Shown here in pieces: positions 9,492-21,210 of a DNA stretch of 64,000 nucleotides. A program made the position numbers and the translations under genes. Source of the DNA: Subtercola sp. PAMC28395 (lineage in GTDB: Bacteria > Actinomycetota > Actinomycetes > Actinomycetales > Microbacteriaceae); the NCBI RefSeq assembly GCF_018889995.1, contig NZ_CP076547.1, positions 124,001 to 188,000 on the forward strand. Direction: 5' to 3'. Under the pieces are notes generated by a model, which did no database searches, was not told the DNA's origin, and saw only the letters and a program-made list of their open reading frames with translations. Every line of letters begins with the position of its first letter. Within the stretch, counting starts at the first letter, position 1.

Positions 9492-9691
9492 AAGTCCCCC
9501 ACCGCACAGTCCAACCACGGCAACGTACTCAAAGCGCGTGCGTGGGGCGCGCAGCGCAACACGCCGCTAGGTGTGCCGCGCTTGGAGAAAGCGCCTGTTC
9601 AAGGCGGTACGCAAGAAGTCACCCACCGCACAGTCCAACCCCGGCAACGTCCTTAAAGCGCGTGCGTGGGGCGCGCAGCGCAACACGCCGC
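9492..9691. repeat. Two direct copies of a 76-bp GC-rich intergenic repeat
   Basis: Copy 1 is 9492-9567 and copy 2 is 9616-9691. They start AAGTC-CCCACCGCACAGTCC and end GCAACACGCCGC, and match at 72 of 76 positions. Copy 2 stops 4 bp short of the guaA stop codon. Both contain a G/C-alternating core (GCGCGTGCGTGGGGCGCGC) able to fold. The whole gap 9383-9695 holds these repeats, 48 bp between them, and about 110 bp next to the exporter start where that operon's promoter must lie. I see no gene in it. Short open frames on the + strand across it are artefacts of the duplicated sequence. Confidence 0.9.
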
Positions 9692-9695
9692 AAGA

Positions 9696-11268
<1,573 letters not shown>

Positions 11269-11273
<5 letters not shown>

Positions 11274-11715
11274 GGGAGGCCTCCACTGTCGGTGTCACTG
11301 ATTCGGCCTCGCGACGGGCCAGGTAGGTGTCGATTTCTCGACGGGTGCGACGCTCGAGAACGAACGAGAGAAAAGGGATCACGCCGCCGAGGGCGAGAAC
11401 CACGAAGCGAGCGAGCGGCCAGCGCATGCGGGTCCAGAGCTGGAAGCACGAGAACAGGTACACCACGTAGAACCAACCATGAACGATCAGGATGCCCGTG
11501 CTCAGGTTCATCGCAGTGACCGTACCGGCGGGCACGAATGCGAGGAACCCCTGTCTGCCCCCGAGCTGCAGTTCGACCGCGATGGGTGTGTACTTCAGCA
11601 GCATTTCAGCGCACAGCAGCAGCAGGAAGACGCCGGTGATGATGGCGCAGACCTTGTAGAACGCAAGTGCAGAGCGGATGCGCGGAAAATCAGCGCGTTT
11701 GGGCTCGAGTGGCAT
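11269..11715 (-). CDS. DUF3817 membrane protein
   Basis: A 148-residue protein with three or four hydrophobic segments ([65 protein letters not shown]). The [10 protein letters not shown]...HGWFYVVYL...[10 protein letters not shown] pattern is that of DUF3817, found in actinobacteria and some Firmicutes next to guaA or SURF1. Function is unknown. It starts 3 bp after the SURF1 stop, and its own TAG stop is embedded in the start region of guaA, so translation of guaA may be coupled to it. Confidence 0.88.
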
Positions 11716-11718
11716 GGG

Positions 11719-12537
11719 CTAATTGTACCTTTCGAGTTCAGACTGGGTTTCGAGTTCGGCCTCTTCGACTTCGCGCTCCCATGCGTCTTTCACCAGGCGG
11801 TACCAGAAGAAGATCGCGAACGCGGCGAAGATGACCCACTCGATGGCGTAGAAGATGTTCAGCCAGTTGATCTCGGTGGTTCGCACGGGCACGGGAGAGT
11901 CGATCGCGGCGAGCGAGTCGACGGGGGTCTGGGCCACGACGTATCCGCCGAAGACGCTTGCCGTCTCGGGGAAGCCGCTCCACTGGTTGATGAGCGCAGA
12001 GATCGCCATCGTCGACGGAACGAAATCTGCCGCCGTCTTACCCTGTGCGGCAGTGACATCGGGGCCATCGGTACCGACATAGCGGCCGATGAGCTGCTGC
12101 GGCGCGAACGTCGGCGTGGAGTTGAGCCCAGCAGCGACGGATTCGGCCCGGGACCGGTCTGCCGACCATCCGAGTGCCACAGCAACGCTGGTGAGAGTGC
12201 CCACCTGCGATTCGCTGAGGTCGAAACGACCCACGACCCAGTACCCCTGGACGCCGCCGTTCAACCTCGACGAGACGATGCTGAAATCGGGCGCGACCAG
12301 CGAGCCCGTGACCGACACCATCTGGCCATCCTGCGCCTCGAAGACGGGCTGGCCCGCTGTCGCCACCTGGGTGAGCGGGGTCACCGACTCTGTCGTCGCC
12401 CGCGGGTCAGGCCCGTTCGATGTGACGGCCCGGCTGAGCTGCCATTGGCCGAGAAGCGCGAACACTGCGGCGAGCAGCAGGGCGTAGACGAGAGCGCGAA
12501 TCCACTTCGGCCTTCGCATCACGCTGAAGATGGTCAA
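11719..12537 (-). CDS. SURF1 family cytochrome oxidase assembly protein
   Basis: A 272-residue protein with one N-terminal membrane helix (IRALVYALLLAAVFALLGQWQLSRA), an extracytoplasmic domain and a second helix near the C-terminus (NIFYAIEWVIFAAFAIFFWYR). This two-helix hairpin with the GQWQLSRA motif after helix 1 and NW-x-NIFYAIEW before helix 2 is the SURF1/Shy1 pattern. Family members help insert haem a into cytochrome aa3 oxidase. The ATG start overlaps the antiporter gene stop by 4 bp. Confidence 0.9.
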   Translation of the reverse strand: MTIFSVMRRPKWIRALVYALLLAAVFALLGQWQLSRAVTSNGPDPRATTESVTPLTQVATAGQPVFEAQDGQMVSVTGSLVAPDFSIVSSRLNGGVQGYWVVGRFDLSESQVGTLTSVAVALGWSADRSRAESVAAGLNSTPTFAPQQLIGRYVGTDGPDVTAAQGKTAADFVPSTMAISALINQWSGFPETASVFGGYVVAQTPVDSLAAIDSPVPVRTTEINWLNIFYAIEWVIFAAFAIFFWYRLVKDAWEREVEEAELETQSELERYN

Positions 12538-14018
12538 TACTCGTCGTCTTTCTCGGGCCTGGACTCGCGCTCTGGCGGGTGAGAGCCAAAGGGCCAGTTC
12601 GGATGATCGGCTCTGCTGTGAAGATCGGATTGGTTGCTCGCCTGCTCGACGACCCGATCAACATACTCCTTGGTAGCTGGGTTCTCGCCCGGCTCGAGCG
12701 TCGCCGTCGCAGCTTCGACGAGCGCGATCTGCTCGAGGATCATGGGGTCGACGATTCGCGGGCGATCCGCGCCTTCTGCTGCAACGGGATTCTGCGAATC
12801 ACGCTTCTTCTTCTTCGTCTGAAGGAGAGCACCGCCGATCTTCTCAGAGTTGGCGGCCAGAATCGGCCCGGCGACAGCCATCACGAGCACGTACAGGCCG
12901 GCAAAGGCCTGGATTCGCTCGTCGAGGCCGGCTGCAAGGGCGAGAGTCGCGAGAATGAGGGCGAATTCACCTCGGTTCTGCAGGATGACCGTGGCATTGA
13001 TTCCCGCTTGAACACCGAGCCCGTTGAGCCTGGCCACGAATTGGCCGGCCAGGATGTTCAGGATCATGGTCATCGCGACGGCACCCAACACGGGCCAGAT
13101 GACCTCGGGGAACTGGGCGGGGTTCAGACCCAGCCCGAAATTCAGGAAGAAGAATGCACCGAACACGTCGCGCAGCGGAATGGCGATGTGCTCGATCTTG
13201 TTGCGGTACCGGCTGGCTCCGAGCACGAGCCCGATGAGGAACGCGCCGATCGCGTCGGTGACGCCGAGGATCTCACCGAGTCCACCGAACATGATCGCCA
13301 GCCCGAAGAACAGGATGGTGAACAGTTCGTCGTCTTTTGTGCGGAAGAGTCGCGATACCCACTTGCCGCCGAAGCGCGCGACAGCGAACATCACCACCAG
13401 GAAGAGGAACGCAATGCCGAGCTTCGCCACAACGGGCCAGACGGCGGTCTCACCACTCAGCACGACGGAGACGATGGCCAGGTAGATGGCGATGAAGATG
13501 TCTTCGACGACCGTGACACCCAGGATCATCGGCGTCTCCGGGTTTGCCAGCCGGTTGAGCTCGATGAGGAGCTTGGTGACGATCGCGCTCGACGACGTGG
13601 CGGTGATGCCGGCGATGACCAGCGCCTCCCTGGTTCCCCACCCCACCAGGAAACCGAAGGCGAACCCGGCGATCATGTTGACGGCGATGTACGAGCCACC
13701 GGAGATGATCAACTTTCCGGCATTGCCGAAGAACTCGTCCTGGTCGAACTCCAGGCCCAGGCTGAACAGCAGCATGATCAGCCCGAAGACGGCGATCAGG
13801 GCGATGTAGTCGTTGTGGATGAAGTCGAGCGGAAAGATGTGGAAGTTCGGGCTGGCCAGCAGACCGACGACCATGTAGATCGGGATCGCAGGCAGGCCCA
13901 CTGCCTTGCCGAGGCGGCCGAGGATGTAGGCGATGACGAAGAGAATCCCGAGGACGAGAAGGTCACCGCCGAGGTGTGTCGTGTCGCCTGCCTGCGTGGC
14001 TGCGATCGCGATCTGCAT
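12534..14018 (-). CDS. CPA2 family K+/H+ (cation/proton) antiporter
   Basis: A 494-residue protein with about 12 hydrophobic segments between residues 20 and 395, then a charged cytosolic tail of about 95 residues ending in acidic and polar sequence. Family hallmarks are the GLLASPNF start region, GLIMLLFSLGLEFDQDEF, TATSSSAIVTKLLIEL and GVTDAIGAFLIGLVLGAS. It lacks the RCK/TrkA-N nucleotide-binding domain of KefB. The neighbouring gene supplies a separate TrkA-C regulatory subunit, as in Bacillus KhtTU/YhaTU. It would exchange K+ (or NH4+) for protons. GGAGG lies 7 nt before the ATG. Confidence 0.9.
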   Translation of the reverse strand: MQIAIAATQAGDTTHLGGDLLVLGILFVIAYILGRLGKAVGLPAIPIYMVVGLLASPNFHIFPLDFIHNDYIALIAVFGLIMLLFSLGLEFDQDEFFGNAGKLIISGGSYIAVNMIAGFAFGFLVGWGTREALVIAGITATSSSAIVTKLLIELNRLANPETPMILGVTVVEDIFIAIYLAIVSVVLSGETAVWPVVAKLGIAFLFLVVMFAVARFGGKWVSRLFRTKDDELFTILFFGLAIMFGGLGEILGVTDAIGAFLIGLVLGASRYRNKIEHIAIPLRDVFGAFFFLNFGLGLNPAQFPEVIWPVLGAVAMTMILNILAGQFVARLNGLGVQAGINATVILQNRGEFALILATLALAAGLDERIQAFAGLYVLVMAVAGPILAANSEKIGGALLQTKKKKRDSQNPVAAEGADRPRIVDPMILEQIALVEAATATLEPGENPATKEYVDRVVEQASNQSDLHSRADHPNWPFGSHPPERESRPEKDDEY

Positions 14019-14021
14019 CGC

Positions 14022-14552
14022 TTAGCCTCCTGGCGGCGCGTCGACGGCGCTCTTGGCCTTGTACTGGCCGGTCCGGAAGAAGTTGAAGACCTTCGCGACC
14101 TTTTCAGGCGATCCAGCCACGACGAGGGTGTCACCGGGGAAGACCTTGAAGTCTGATGCCGGTGCCGGGTTCGCAGACTCGCCCCGAACCACTGCCACGA
14201 CGGTGACCCCGACTACGCCTCGGTCGGCCGGGTCTCCGAGCTCCTGCCCGGCGATGTGGTCTTCGTAGTCGACCGTGAACCAGTCGATGCTGAGGCCGGG
14301 AATCTGATCGAGGGCGGTCAGCGACTCGGTGATCTGCGTCCCGCCGAGGAGCTCTGCCAGCGTGCGGGCTTCGTCTTCGCTGAGGCGGAGTGAGACCTTG
14401 GTGGACTCCGCGCCGTCTTCTTCGTCCTGGAAAGTGATCAGGTCGCTGTGGCCGGAGCGGTGCGCGATCACGCCCACCTTGCCCCCGTCATCGGTCACGA
14501 AGGTATGGAGCACACCCACTCCCGGGAGCTTGACCCGACGTACGTCAACCAT
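14022..14552 (-). CDS. TrkA-C domain regulatory subunit of the antiporter (KhtT-like)
   Basis: A 176-residue soluble protein. The N-terminal half (VRRVKLPGVGVLHTFVTDDGGKVGVIAHRSG) is typical of KhtT-like subunits, and the C-terminal half is a TrkA-C (RCK-C) ligand-binding domain: VVAVVRGESANPAPASDFKVFPGDTLVVAGSPEKV. Such subunits gate the partner antiporter in response to ligand, often cyclic di-AMP. The ATG at 14552 follows AGGGAGA with 7-nt spacing, so the in-frame start at 14573 is less likely. Only 3 bp separate its stop from the antiporter start. Confidence 0.88.
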   Translation of the reverse strand: MVDVRRVKLPGVGVLHTFVTDDGGKVGVIAHRSGHSDLITFQDEEDGAESTKVSLRLSEDEARTLAELLGGTQITESLTALDQIPGLSIDWFTVDYEDHIAGQELGDPADRGVVGVTVVAVVRGESANPAPASDFKVFPGDTLVVAGSPEKVAKVFNFFRTGQYKAKSAVDAPPGG

Positions 14553-14632
14553 TGTTGATCTCCCTGACTTCACTCGCGTTTCGCATAATTCGCAGGTACC
14601 AGTCTAACCGCGGCGAATTTCAGCGAGGCGGC

Positions 14633-15757
14633 TCAGCGGGACGAGTACGGCGAAACGACCACTTCGATGCGCTGGAACTCCTTGAGATCGGAGTACCCCG
14701 TCGTCGCCATCGACCGTTTCAGCGCACCCATCAGGTTGGCCGTTCCATCGGCCACCGGCGACGGCCCGAACAGGATCTGGTCGAGGGGCGCGACGCTGCC
14801 GACGTGCACACGATTGCCCCGTGGGAGCTGCGCGTGGTGGGCCTCCGGGCCCCAGTGGTACCCGCCGCCCGGAGCATCCGTCGCCCGCGCGAGGGCGCTG
14901 CCGAGCATCACTGCATCGGCGCCGACCGAGATCGCCTTCACAATGTCGCCCGAGGTGCCAAGGCCCCCGTCGGCGATCACGTGAACGTACCGCCCGCCGG
15001 ACTCGTCGAGGTAGTCGCGTCGGGCACCGGCGACATCGGCTACAGCTGTGGCCATCGGCGCATGGATGCCGAGGGTGGCTCTGGTGGTCGAGGCCGCTCC
15101 CCCACCGAATCCGACGAGCACGCCGGCCGCGCCGGTGCGCATGAGATGAAGCGCTGCGGTGTAGGTCGCCGCACCACCCACGATCACGGGCACGTCGAGC
15201 TCGTAGATGAACTTCTTCAGATTCAGTGGCTGGACGGTCTTCGAGACATGTTCTGCTGAAACTGTCGTTCCCCTGATGAAGAAGAGGTCCACACCCGCTG
15301 CCACGACGGTCTCGTAGAGCTCCTGAGTGCGCTGGGGCGAGAGAGCGCCCGCGACGGTGACTCCGGATGCCCGGATCTCGGCGAGTCTCTCCGTGACAAG
15401 CTCCGGCTTGATCGGTTCGGCGTAGATCTGCTGCATGCGAACCGTTGCGTCTGCTGCATCGAGAGACCGGATCTCCTCCAGGAGCAGCTCAGGGTTCTCA
15501 TACCTCGTCCACAGACCCTCGAGGTCGAGCACGCCGAGGCCTCCGAGCTTGCCCATGGCGATTGCGGTGAGAGGCGAGACGACCGAGTCCATGGGAGCTG
15601 CCATGACGGGAATGTCGAAATGGTAGGCGTCGATCGACCACGAGATCGACACATCCTGCGGATCACGGGTACGCCGGGAGGGCACCACCGCAATGTCGTC
15701 GAAGGCGTAGACCCTGCGGCCTCGTTTTGACCGGCCGATTTCTCTTTCCATACTCAC
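14633..15757 (-). CDS. guaB3: GuaB3 family IMP dehydrogenase-related protein
   Basis: A 374-residue TIM-barrel protein of the IMPDH/GMP reductase superfamily without CBS domains. Hallmarks are YAFDDIAVVPSRRTRDP, FDIPVMAAPMDSVVSP, YVHVIADGGLGTSGDIVKAI, GADAVMLGSALARATDAPGG and LMGALKRSMATTGYSDLKEFQ. At the position of the catalytic Cys of IMPDH (GSICTTR in the guaB gene here) it reads GAASTTR, so the nucleophile is replaced by Ser. Actinobacteria commonly carry this paralogue beside guaB. GMP reductase activity has been reported for a cyanobacterial GuaB3, but the reaction here is unproven. The GTG at 15757 or the ATG at 15751 could be the start. Confidence 0.9.
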   Translation of the reverse strand: MSMEREIGRSKRGRRVYAFDDIAVVPSRRTRDPQDVSISWSIDAYHFDIPVMAAPMDSVVSPLTAIAMGKLGGLGVLDLEGLWTRYENPELLLEEIRSLDAADATVRMQQIYAEPIKPELVTERLAEIRASGVTVAGALSPQRTQELYETVVAAGVDLFFIRGTTVSAEHVSKTVQPLNLKKFIYELDVPVIVGGAATYTAALHLMRTGAAGVLVGFGGGAASTTRATLGIHAPMATAVADVAGARRDYLDESGGRYVHVIADGGLGTSGDIVKAISVGADAVMLGSALARATDAPGGGYHWGPEAHHAQLPRGNRVHVGSVAPLDQILFGPSPVADGTANLMGALKRSMATTGYSDLKEFQRIEVVVSPYSSR

Positions 15758-15781
15758 CCACCAATACTACCGAGGAGCAAC

Positions 15782-16028
15782 CAGACGCGCCGCGCTACCA
15801 ACGGACGACTCGTTCAGCCACGCCCGCCGCGCGAGACGCGCCGCGCTAAAAGCGAGCAGCCGTTCAGGCTGCCCGCCGCCCGAGACGCGCCGCGCTCAAA
15901 GCGAGCAGCCGTTCAGGCTGCCCGCCGCCCGAGACGCGCCGCGCTCAAAGCGAGCAGCCGTTCAGGCTGCCCGCCGCGCGAGACGCGCCGCGCTAGAAGC
16001 GAGCAGCCGTTCAGGCTGCCCGCCGCGC
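15782..16028. repeat. Five-unit tandem 49-bp hairpin array
   Basis: Units begin at 15782 (divergent, 51 bp), 15833, 15882, 15931 and 15980, and the last four have an exact 49-bp period. Each of the last four starts GAGACGCGCCGCGCT and contains the inverted repeat GCAGCC-GTTCA-GGCTGC, which extends to a 10-bp stem with one A-C mismatch (GCGAGCAGCC / GGCTGCCCGC). The array fills nearly all of the gap between the guaB stop (16033) and the guaB3 start. The period is not a multiple of three and there is no open frame across it, so it is noncoding. Repeats directly abut without unique spacers, so it is not a CRISPR. Confidence 0.95.
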
Positions 16029-16032
16029 TCGC

Positions 16033-17601
<1,569 letters not shown>

Positions 17602-17756
17602 CTAACGATCCGGGGGCCACGCCTATTCCGCGCCCGCGGCCTTGTCCAGCTCCAGCAGTCCGGAAACACGACTGACACAAACGCCTTATAACGTAAGCTC
17701 ACTTGCAACTCACTCGTAGCGTCCAATGGTGCGCGCTCGTCCTGGAGGAATAGAAC

Positions 17757-19175
17757 TTGACGACACTCACAGTGCTGCAGAGCACAGTGCCGCAGAGACC
17801 AAAGCCACACAGGGCTGAAAACCGTGTGGGCTTCTGGCGACTCGCGGCGATGCTCATGCTGGCGATCACCGCCGTGATCACCATGATCGGCCTGGGCGCT
17901 GCGCCCGCTCACGCAGCGACACCGGCGGCAGCAGCAGCCTGTGTCTCGAACGCGACCACCGGGTGTCTGCAGGGCACGATCAAGCTCCCGAACGGCGACC
18001 CTGCCGTCGGCATCAAGCTCGGCATCAAGGGCGGCGACCTCGACGCCACGGTGGCGACCGGCGACGACGGCAAGTGGAGCCAGGCGATCACCGTCGCGGG
18101 GCCGTACACCATCACGGTCGACACCACATCGATTCCCGACGGTGCGGTACTCGACTCAGCAGCAAAGAACCCCGCCACGGTCAACGGAGCCCTGAACAAG
18201 AACGTCGGCTATGTGTTCAAGATCGTCGGCGGCACCACTGCCGCCGATGGAACGACAACCCAGACGCCCACCACCGACTCCGGCACGGGAGTCTCGTTCG
18301 AGAGGTTCCTGCAACAGTTCGTCTCGGGCATCCGGCTCGGGTTGCTGCTCGCGCTTGCTGCGGTGGGCCTGTCGCTGATCTTCGGTACGACCGGGCTCTC
18401 GAACTTCGCACACGGCGAGCAGGTGACGCTCGGTGGACTGCTGGCGTACCTCTTCGCCAACGTGCTCGGCCTGAATCTCATTCTCGCGGCGATCATCTCC
18501 GTGGTGATCTGCGCAGCAACCGGGTACTTCCAGGACGCCTTGATCTGGAAGCCGCTGAGGCGACGGGGACTGGGCACCACCCAGCTCATGATCGTCACGA
18601 TCGGTCTCTCCATTGCGCTGCAGTACCTCTTCCAGTACTTCCTCGGGGCATCCACTGTGCGCATCGACCAGGCGAACCCCGTCACGGTGGCCCTCGGCCC
18701 CGTCACGCTCTCGGCACAGTCGCTCGTGGCGATGGGCATCGCCGTGGTCGTCATTGCCCTGGTCGGCTTCGTGCTCGTCAAGACACGCATCGGCCGGGCG
18801 ACACGGGCTGTCTCTGACAACCCCTCGCTCGCGGCCGCCTCCGGCATCGACGTCGACCGCATCATCCGGCTGGTCTGGACCAGCGCCACTGCGCTGGCAG
18901 GTCTCTCCGGCGTGCTGCTCGGCCTGGTTCTCAACGGAGTCAACTGGCAGACCGGCCTTCAGCTGCTGCTGCTCATGTTCGCGGCGATCACCCTCGGCGG
19001 TCTCGGCACCGCATTCGGCGCCCTCGCCGGTGCAATGATCATCGGGCTCGTCGTCGAACTGACCAACCTCGTGCTGCCGGGCGACTTCAAGTACGCCACG
19101 GCGCTCGTCATCCTGATCCTGGTTCTTCTGGTCAGACCGCAGGGTATCTTCGGGCGCCGAGAGCGCATCGGTTAG
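17757..19175 (+). CDS. livH: Branched-chain amino-acid ABC permease LivH with N-terminal secreted domain
   Basis: A 472-residue protein. Residues 180-472 are a LivH-type permease (GLSLIFGTTGLSNFAHGEQVTLGG; the C-terminal RPQGIFGRRERIG). Ahead of it is an extra segment: a basic leader with a hydrophobic stretch ending APAHA|A (cut near residue 53), then a domain of about 95 residues with two Cys (62, 70) and a beta-rich pattern (GTIKLPNGDPAVGIKLGIKG...GDDGKWSQAITVAGPYTIT) resembling carboxypeptidase-regulatory/Cna-B-like folds, then a Gly/Thr linker. The TTG start at 17757 follows GGAGG by 8 nt. No internal stop or frameshift separates the parts. It heads livHMGF. The extra domain would face outside and could contact the binding lipoprotein LivK. 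Confidence 0.9.
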   Translation: MTTLTVLQSTVPQRPKPHRAENRVGFWRLAAMLMLAITAVITMIGLGAAPAHAATPAAAAACVSNATTGCLQGTIKLPNGDPAVGIKLGIKGGDLDATVATGDDGKWSQAITVAGPYTITVDTTSIPDGAVLDSAAKNPATVNGALNKNVGYVFKIVGGTTAADGTTTQTPTTDSGTGVSFERFLQQFVSGIRLGLLLALAAVGLSLIFGTTGLSNFAHGEQVTLGGLLAYLFANVLGLNLILAAIISVVICAATGYFQDALIWKPLRRRGLGTTQLMIVTIGLSIALQYLFQYFLGASTVRIDQANPVTVALGPVTLSAQSLVAMGIAVVVIALVGFVLVKTRIGRATRAVSDNPSLAAASGIDVDRIIRLVWTSATALAGLSGVLLGLVLNGVNWQTGLQLLLLMFAAITLGGLGTAFGALAGAMIIGLVVELTNLVLPGDFKYATALVILILVLLVRPQGIFGRRERIG

Positions 19176-19188
19176 AAGGGCTGAACTC

Positions 19189-20178
19189 ATGGATCAACTA
19201 CTCCAGACGCTGAACGCCATCCTCAATTCGGCGATCTCACCGCAGACCGCTGCCCTGGCGATCGCCGCAATCGGCCTCAACATCCACTTCGGCTACACCG
19301 GACTGCTCAACTTCGGCCAGGCCGGATTCATGCTGATCGGCGCGTACGGCTTCGCGATCTCCATCATCGCCGGGCTGCCGATCATCCTCGCCGTGCTCAT
19401 CGCTCTCGTGGCGGCGCTCATCTTCGCACTCATCCTCGGTATACCCACCCTCAAGCTCCGGGGCGACTACCTCGCGATCGTCACCCTGTCGGCCGCTGAG
19501 ATCGTGCGGATGATCGGGCGATCCTCGCTTCTGACCAACGTCACCGGCGGTTCGAACGGCATCACCGGCAATGAATACCGGAGCCCCTTCACCGACCTGT
19601 CGTTCTTCGGTGACGGCCGCATCAACGTCGGGCCGTGGAACTACGACGCTACCGGGTCGAATGGCTGGTGGTTCATCGCCACCGCATGGTTGGTGGTCGG
19701 GCTGCTCTGCCTCTTCGTCTGGGCGATCATGCGCAGCCCCTGGGGCCGCGTGCTCCGCGGAATCCGCGAAGACGAAGACGCCGTGCGCAGCCTCGGCAAG
19801 AACGTCTACAGCTACAAGATGCAGGCGCTGATCCTCGGTGGTGTCATCGGTGCCCTCGCAGGAATCGTCTACATTCTGCCGGCGTCACTCCAGGCCGACA
19901 GCATGGGGCGCTCAATGACGTACTTCATCTTCACCGCCCTGTTGCTCGGCGGTGCGGCGACGGTCTTCGGGCCCGTGCTCGGTGCGATCGTATTCTTCGC
20001 CATCCGCCTGTTCGTACAGGGGCTCGCGGGCCAGTTCGTGCCGTCGAGCATCATGAATGGCCAGCAGACCGAACAGTTCGCCTGGATCGTGATCGGCATC
20101 ACTCTCATGCTGGTCGTGATCTTCAGACCCCAGGGTATTCTCGGCAACAAGAAGGAGCTGAGCTTCGATGTCAAGTAG
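19189..20178 (+). CDS. livM: Branched-chain amino-acid ABC permease LivM
   Basis: A 329-residue membrane protein, second permease of the Liv importer. It has about nine hydrophobic segments and the family motifs GLNIHFGYTGLLNFGQAGFMLIGAY and GDYLAIVTLSAAEIVRMI. The cytoplasmic EAA-like region RGIREDEDAVRSLGKNVYSYKMQALILGG would dock with the ATPases, and the C-terminus reads FRPQGILGNKKEL. The ATG has AGGG upstream and lies 13 bp after livH. Its end overlaps livG by 11 bp. Confidence 0.95.
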   Translation: MDQLLQTLNAILNSAISPQTAALAIAAIGLNIHFGYTGLLNFGQAGFMLIGAYGFAISIIAGLPIILAVLIALVAALIFALILGIPTLKLRGDYLAIVTLSAAEIVRMIGRSSLLTNVTGGSNGITGNEYRSPFTDLSFFGDGRINVGPWNYDATGSNGWWFIATAWLVVGLLCLFVWAIMRSPWGRVLRGIREDEDAVRSLGKNVYSYKMQALILGGVIGALAGIVYILPASLQADSMGRSMTYFIFTALLLGGAATVFGPVLGAIVFFAIRLFVQGLAGQFVPSSIMNGQQTEQFAWIVIGITLMLVVIFRPQGILGNKKELSFDVK

Positions 20179-21208
20179 TCTTCCCACGACAAGTCACATC
20201 ACCGAGGCAGGTGCCGCGGCGAAGGCCAGCGTCGCAGGAGTCGCTCCGGTTCCCGGGGTCTCCAAGCCCGACCCGATCCTCACTGTGGACCACGTCACTC
20301 GCCGTTTCGGTGGCATGACCGCGGTCGACGTGCAGCACCTCGAGGTCCAGCGCGGCATCATCACGGCACTCATCGGCCCGAACGGGGCCGGGAAGACCAC
20401 GTTCTTCAACCTCATCACCGGGTTCGACAAGCCGAGTTCCGCTCCTCGTCTGATCGGCGGCCCGAAAGCCGGAGAAGCCGCGAAATCGACCTTCAACGGC
20501 CGCGACGTCGGCAACACCGGTGCAACCAAGGTCGCCAAGATGGGCATGGTCCGCACCTTCCAGCTCACCAAGGCGCTCTCGAAGCTCACGGTGATCGAGA
20601 ACATGCGGCTCGGCGCGAAAGACCAGCCGGGCGAGAACCTCTTCGTCGCCGTCGTCAAACCCCTCTGGGCCAAACGCGAGGCCGAGATCACGGCGAAGGC
20701 GGAAGAGCTTCTCGCGCGCTTCAAGTTGCTTGAAAAGCGTGACGACATGGCAGGAAGCCTCTCGGGCGGCCAGAAGAAGCTGCTCGAAATGGCGCGGGCA
20801 CTGATGAGTGACCCGGTCATGATCATGCTCGACGAACCGATGGCTGGAGTCAACCCTGCTCTCACCCAATCGTTGCTCGGCCACATCCAGGCCCTGCGAG
20901 ACGAGGGGATGACCGTGCTCTTCGTCGAGCACGACATGCACATGGTGCGCCACATCTCCGACTGGGTGGTCGTCATGGCCGAAGGCAAGGTCGTGGCCGA
21001 GGGCCCGTCCGGCACCGTCATGGACGACCCGGCGGTCATCGATGCGTATCTGGGTGCTCACCACAACACAGACCTCGGCGACGACTCCCTCCTGACCGAC
21101 GAGGTCGCCGAGGAACTCGCTGCAGAAGTCAGTGCAGAAGACGCAGCAGAAGCTGCTGGAGACAGTACCGGAAACAGCGCCGACAGGCGCGCGGAGGGCA
21201 AAGCCTAG
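20168..21208 (+). CDS. livG: Branched-chain amino-acid ABC ATPase LivG
   Basis: A 346-residue ATPase, longer than the roughly 255 residues typical of LivG. Core motifs are LIGPNGAGKTTFFNLITGF (Walker A), SLSGGQKKLLEMARAL (signature), VMIMLDEPMAGVNP (Walker B and catalytic Glu) and FVEHDMHMV (H-loop). The extra length is an Ala/Ser-rich N-terminal tail of about 38 residues, a short insert after Walker A (SSAPRLIGGPKAGEAAKS) and an acidic C-terminal tail of about 55 residues (EVAEELAAEVSAEDAAEAAG). The tails look disordered. It is in the middle of livHMGF, overlapping livM by 11 bp. Confidence 0.95.
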   Translation: MSSSLPTTSHITEAGAAAKASVAGVAPVPGVSKPDPILTVDHVTRRFGGMTAVDVQHLEVQRGIITALIGPNGAGKTTFFNLITGFDKPSSAPRLIGGPKAGEAAKSTFNGRDVGNTGATKVAKMGMVRTFQLTKALSKLTVIENMRLGAKDQPGENLFVAVVKPLWAKREAEITAKAEELLARFKLLEKRDDMAGSLSGGQKKLLEMARALMSDPVMIMLDEPMAGVNPALTQSLLGHIQALRDEGMTVLFVEHDMHMVRHISDWVVVMAEGKVVAEGPSGTVMDDPAVIDAYLGAHHNTDLGDDSLLTDEVAEELAAEVSAEDAAEAAGDSTGNSADRRAEGKA

Positions 21209-21210
21209 TC

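Noticed and set aside
12579..14156. 525-residue open frame antisense to the antiporter gene
   Set aside because: A Glu/Asp/His-rich shadow frame crossing two real genes, with no domain.
15782..16028. Possible CRISPR array
   Set aside because: Units are contiguous 49-bp tandem copies with no unique spacers, and no cas genes are present.
17757..18300. LivH N-terminal part as a separate secreted protein gene
   Set aside because: The frame is continuous with no stop, and no ribosome site was noticed near residue 180; a fusion is the simpler reading.
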